Assembly (NCBI GenBank): GCA_016214425.1 | Contig: JACRON010000189.1 | Span: 1 to 20,170, forward strand | DNA length: 20,170 nucleotides | Source of the DNA: Nitrospirota bacterium | GTDB taxonomy: Bacteria; Nitrospirota; CAKKRA01; 9FT-COMBO-42-15 | Direction: 5' to 3' | Part shown: piece after piece, positions 20,054 to 20,170 of the stretch | How positions within the stretch are numbered: the first letter of the stretch is position 1 | How the letters are laid out: each line of letters begins with the position of its first letter | Program-made: the position numbers and the translations under genes | Notes under the pieces: generated by a model | Seen by the model: only the letters and a program-made list of their open reading frames with translations | What the model was told of the DNA's origin: nothing | The model's database searches: none

Positions 20054-20074
20054 GTTTCCACAGGTTTTTCCACA
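20054..20074. repeat. Tandem DnaA-box-like TTTCCACAGG repeats
   Basis: GTTTCCACA (20054-20062) and TTTTCCACA (20066-20074) are spaced 12 bases apart, each one or two changes from the DnaA box TTATCCACA, and both are followed by GG. They lie 25 bases upstream of the clpC promoter. No origin genes (dnaA, dnaN) are in view, so an origin is unlikely; a DnaA-binding regulatory role is only possible. Confidence 0.4.
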
Positions 20075-20170
20075 GGATTTTCATAGGTTCTGCATATTTA
20101 TATTGACAATTAAGCCTTATGTAATATATAAGAAATTAATGAATAACAAAATATTAAGAATTACTGAGAA

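Noticed and set aside
20054..20074. Replication origin
   Set aside because: Only two imperfect DnaA-like boxes, and no origin genes in view.

Overview
The window (about 20.2 kb, AT-leaning) comes from a Gram-negative, probably anaerobic or facultative bacterium. It encodes two outer-membrane barrels, two lipoproteins, a c-type cytochrome and ClpC. The Arg codons AGA/AGG, the many short dispersed palindromes and the gene mix (ClpC, DUF3109, YibQ, DUF3570/DUF4266, agmatine-type polyamine genes) fit Nitrospirota/Thermodesulfovibrionia or a deltaproteobacterial relative; the phylum is inference only.

Left accessory region (1-2330). Three small two-gene units lie on the minus strand: DUF2442/DUF4160 at the edge, a ParE/RelE-type toxin-antitoxin (TA) pair and a HigBA-type TA pair. 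The HigBA pair is followed, right after the antitoxin stop, by an attC-like imperfect hairpin, as in an integron gene cassette.

Redox regulator region (2450-4320). An HxlR-type regulator with an N-terminal CC pair is divergent from a nitroreductase, which is followed by a PNPOx-like flavoprotein. The shared promoter region carries two AGTATACT palindromes, and a 147-bp foldback element lies in the nitroreductase leader.

Envelope cluster (4430-10284, all minus). One promoter inside the end of the DUF3109 gene appears to drive seven exported proteins: a small Cys/His-rich protein, a Cys/Met-rich outer-membrane barrel, an FG-GAP lipoprotein (broken by a 17-nt insertion), a c-type cytochrome with two CxxCH motifs, a TlpA-like thioredoxin, a DUF4266 lipoprotein ending in GCGCN, and a DUF3570 barrel. 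This is the best candidate for an undescribed system: an envelope redox or metal-handling apparatus.

Polyamine operon (11170-14107, plus). speD, speE-like and an arginine/lysine/ornithine-type decarboxylase overlap or abut, behind a promoter and a 14-bp-stem hairpin. No speB-like ureohydrolase is present.

Right region (14130-20170, minus). A truncated YgiT-type zinc-finger antitoxin remnant abuts a cation diffusion facilitator with foreign-looking codon use and a DtxR-like operator. Then come YibQ and a membrane TPR protein, which overlap by one base, a 127-bp foldback repeat, a terminator, and clpC with a strong sigma-70-type promoter. One copy of a dispersed palindrome lies in frame within yibQ.
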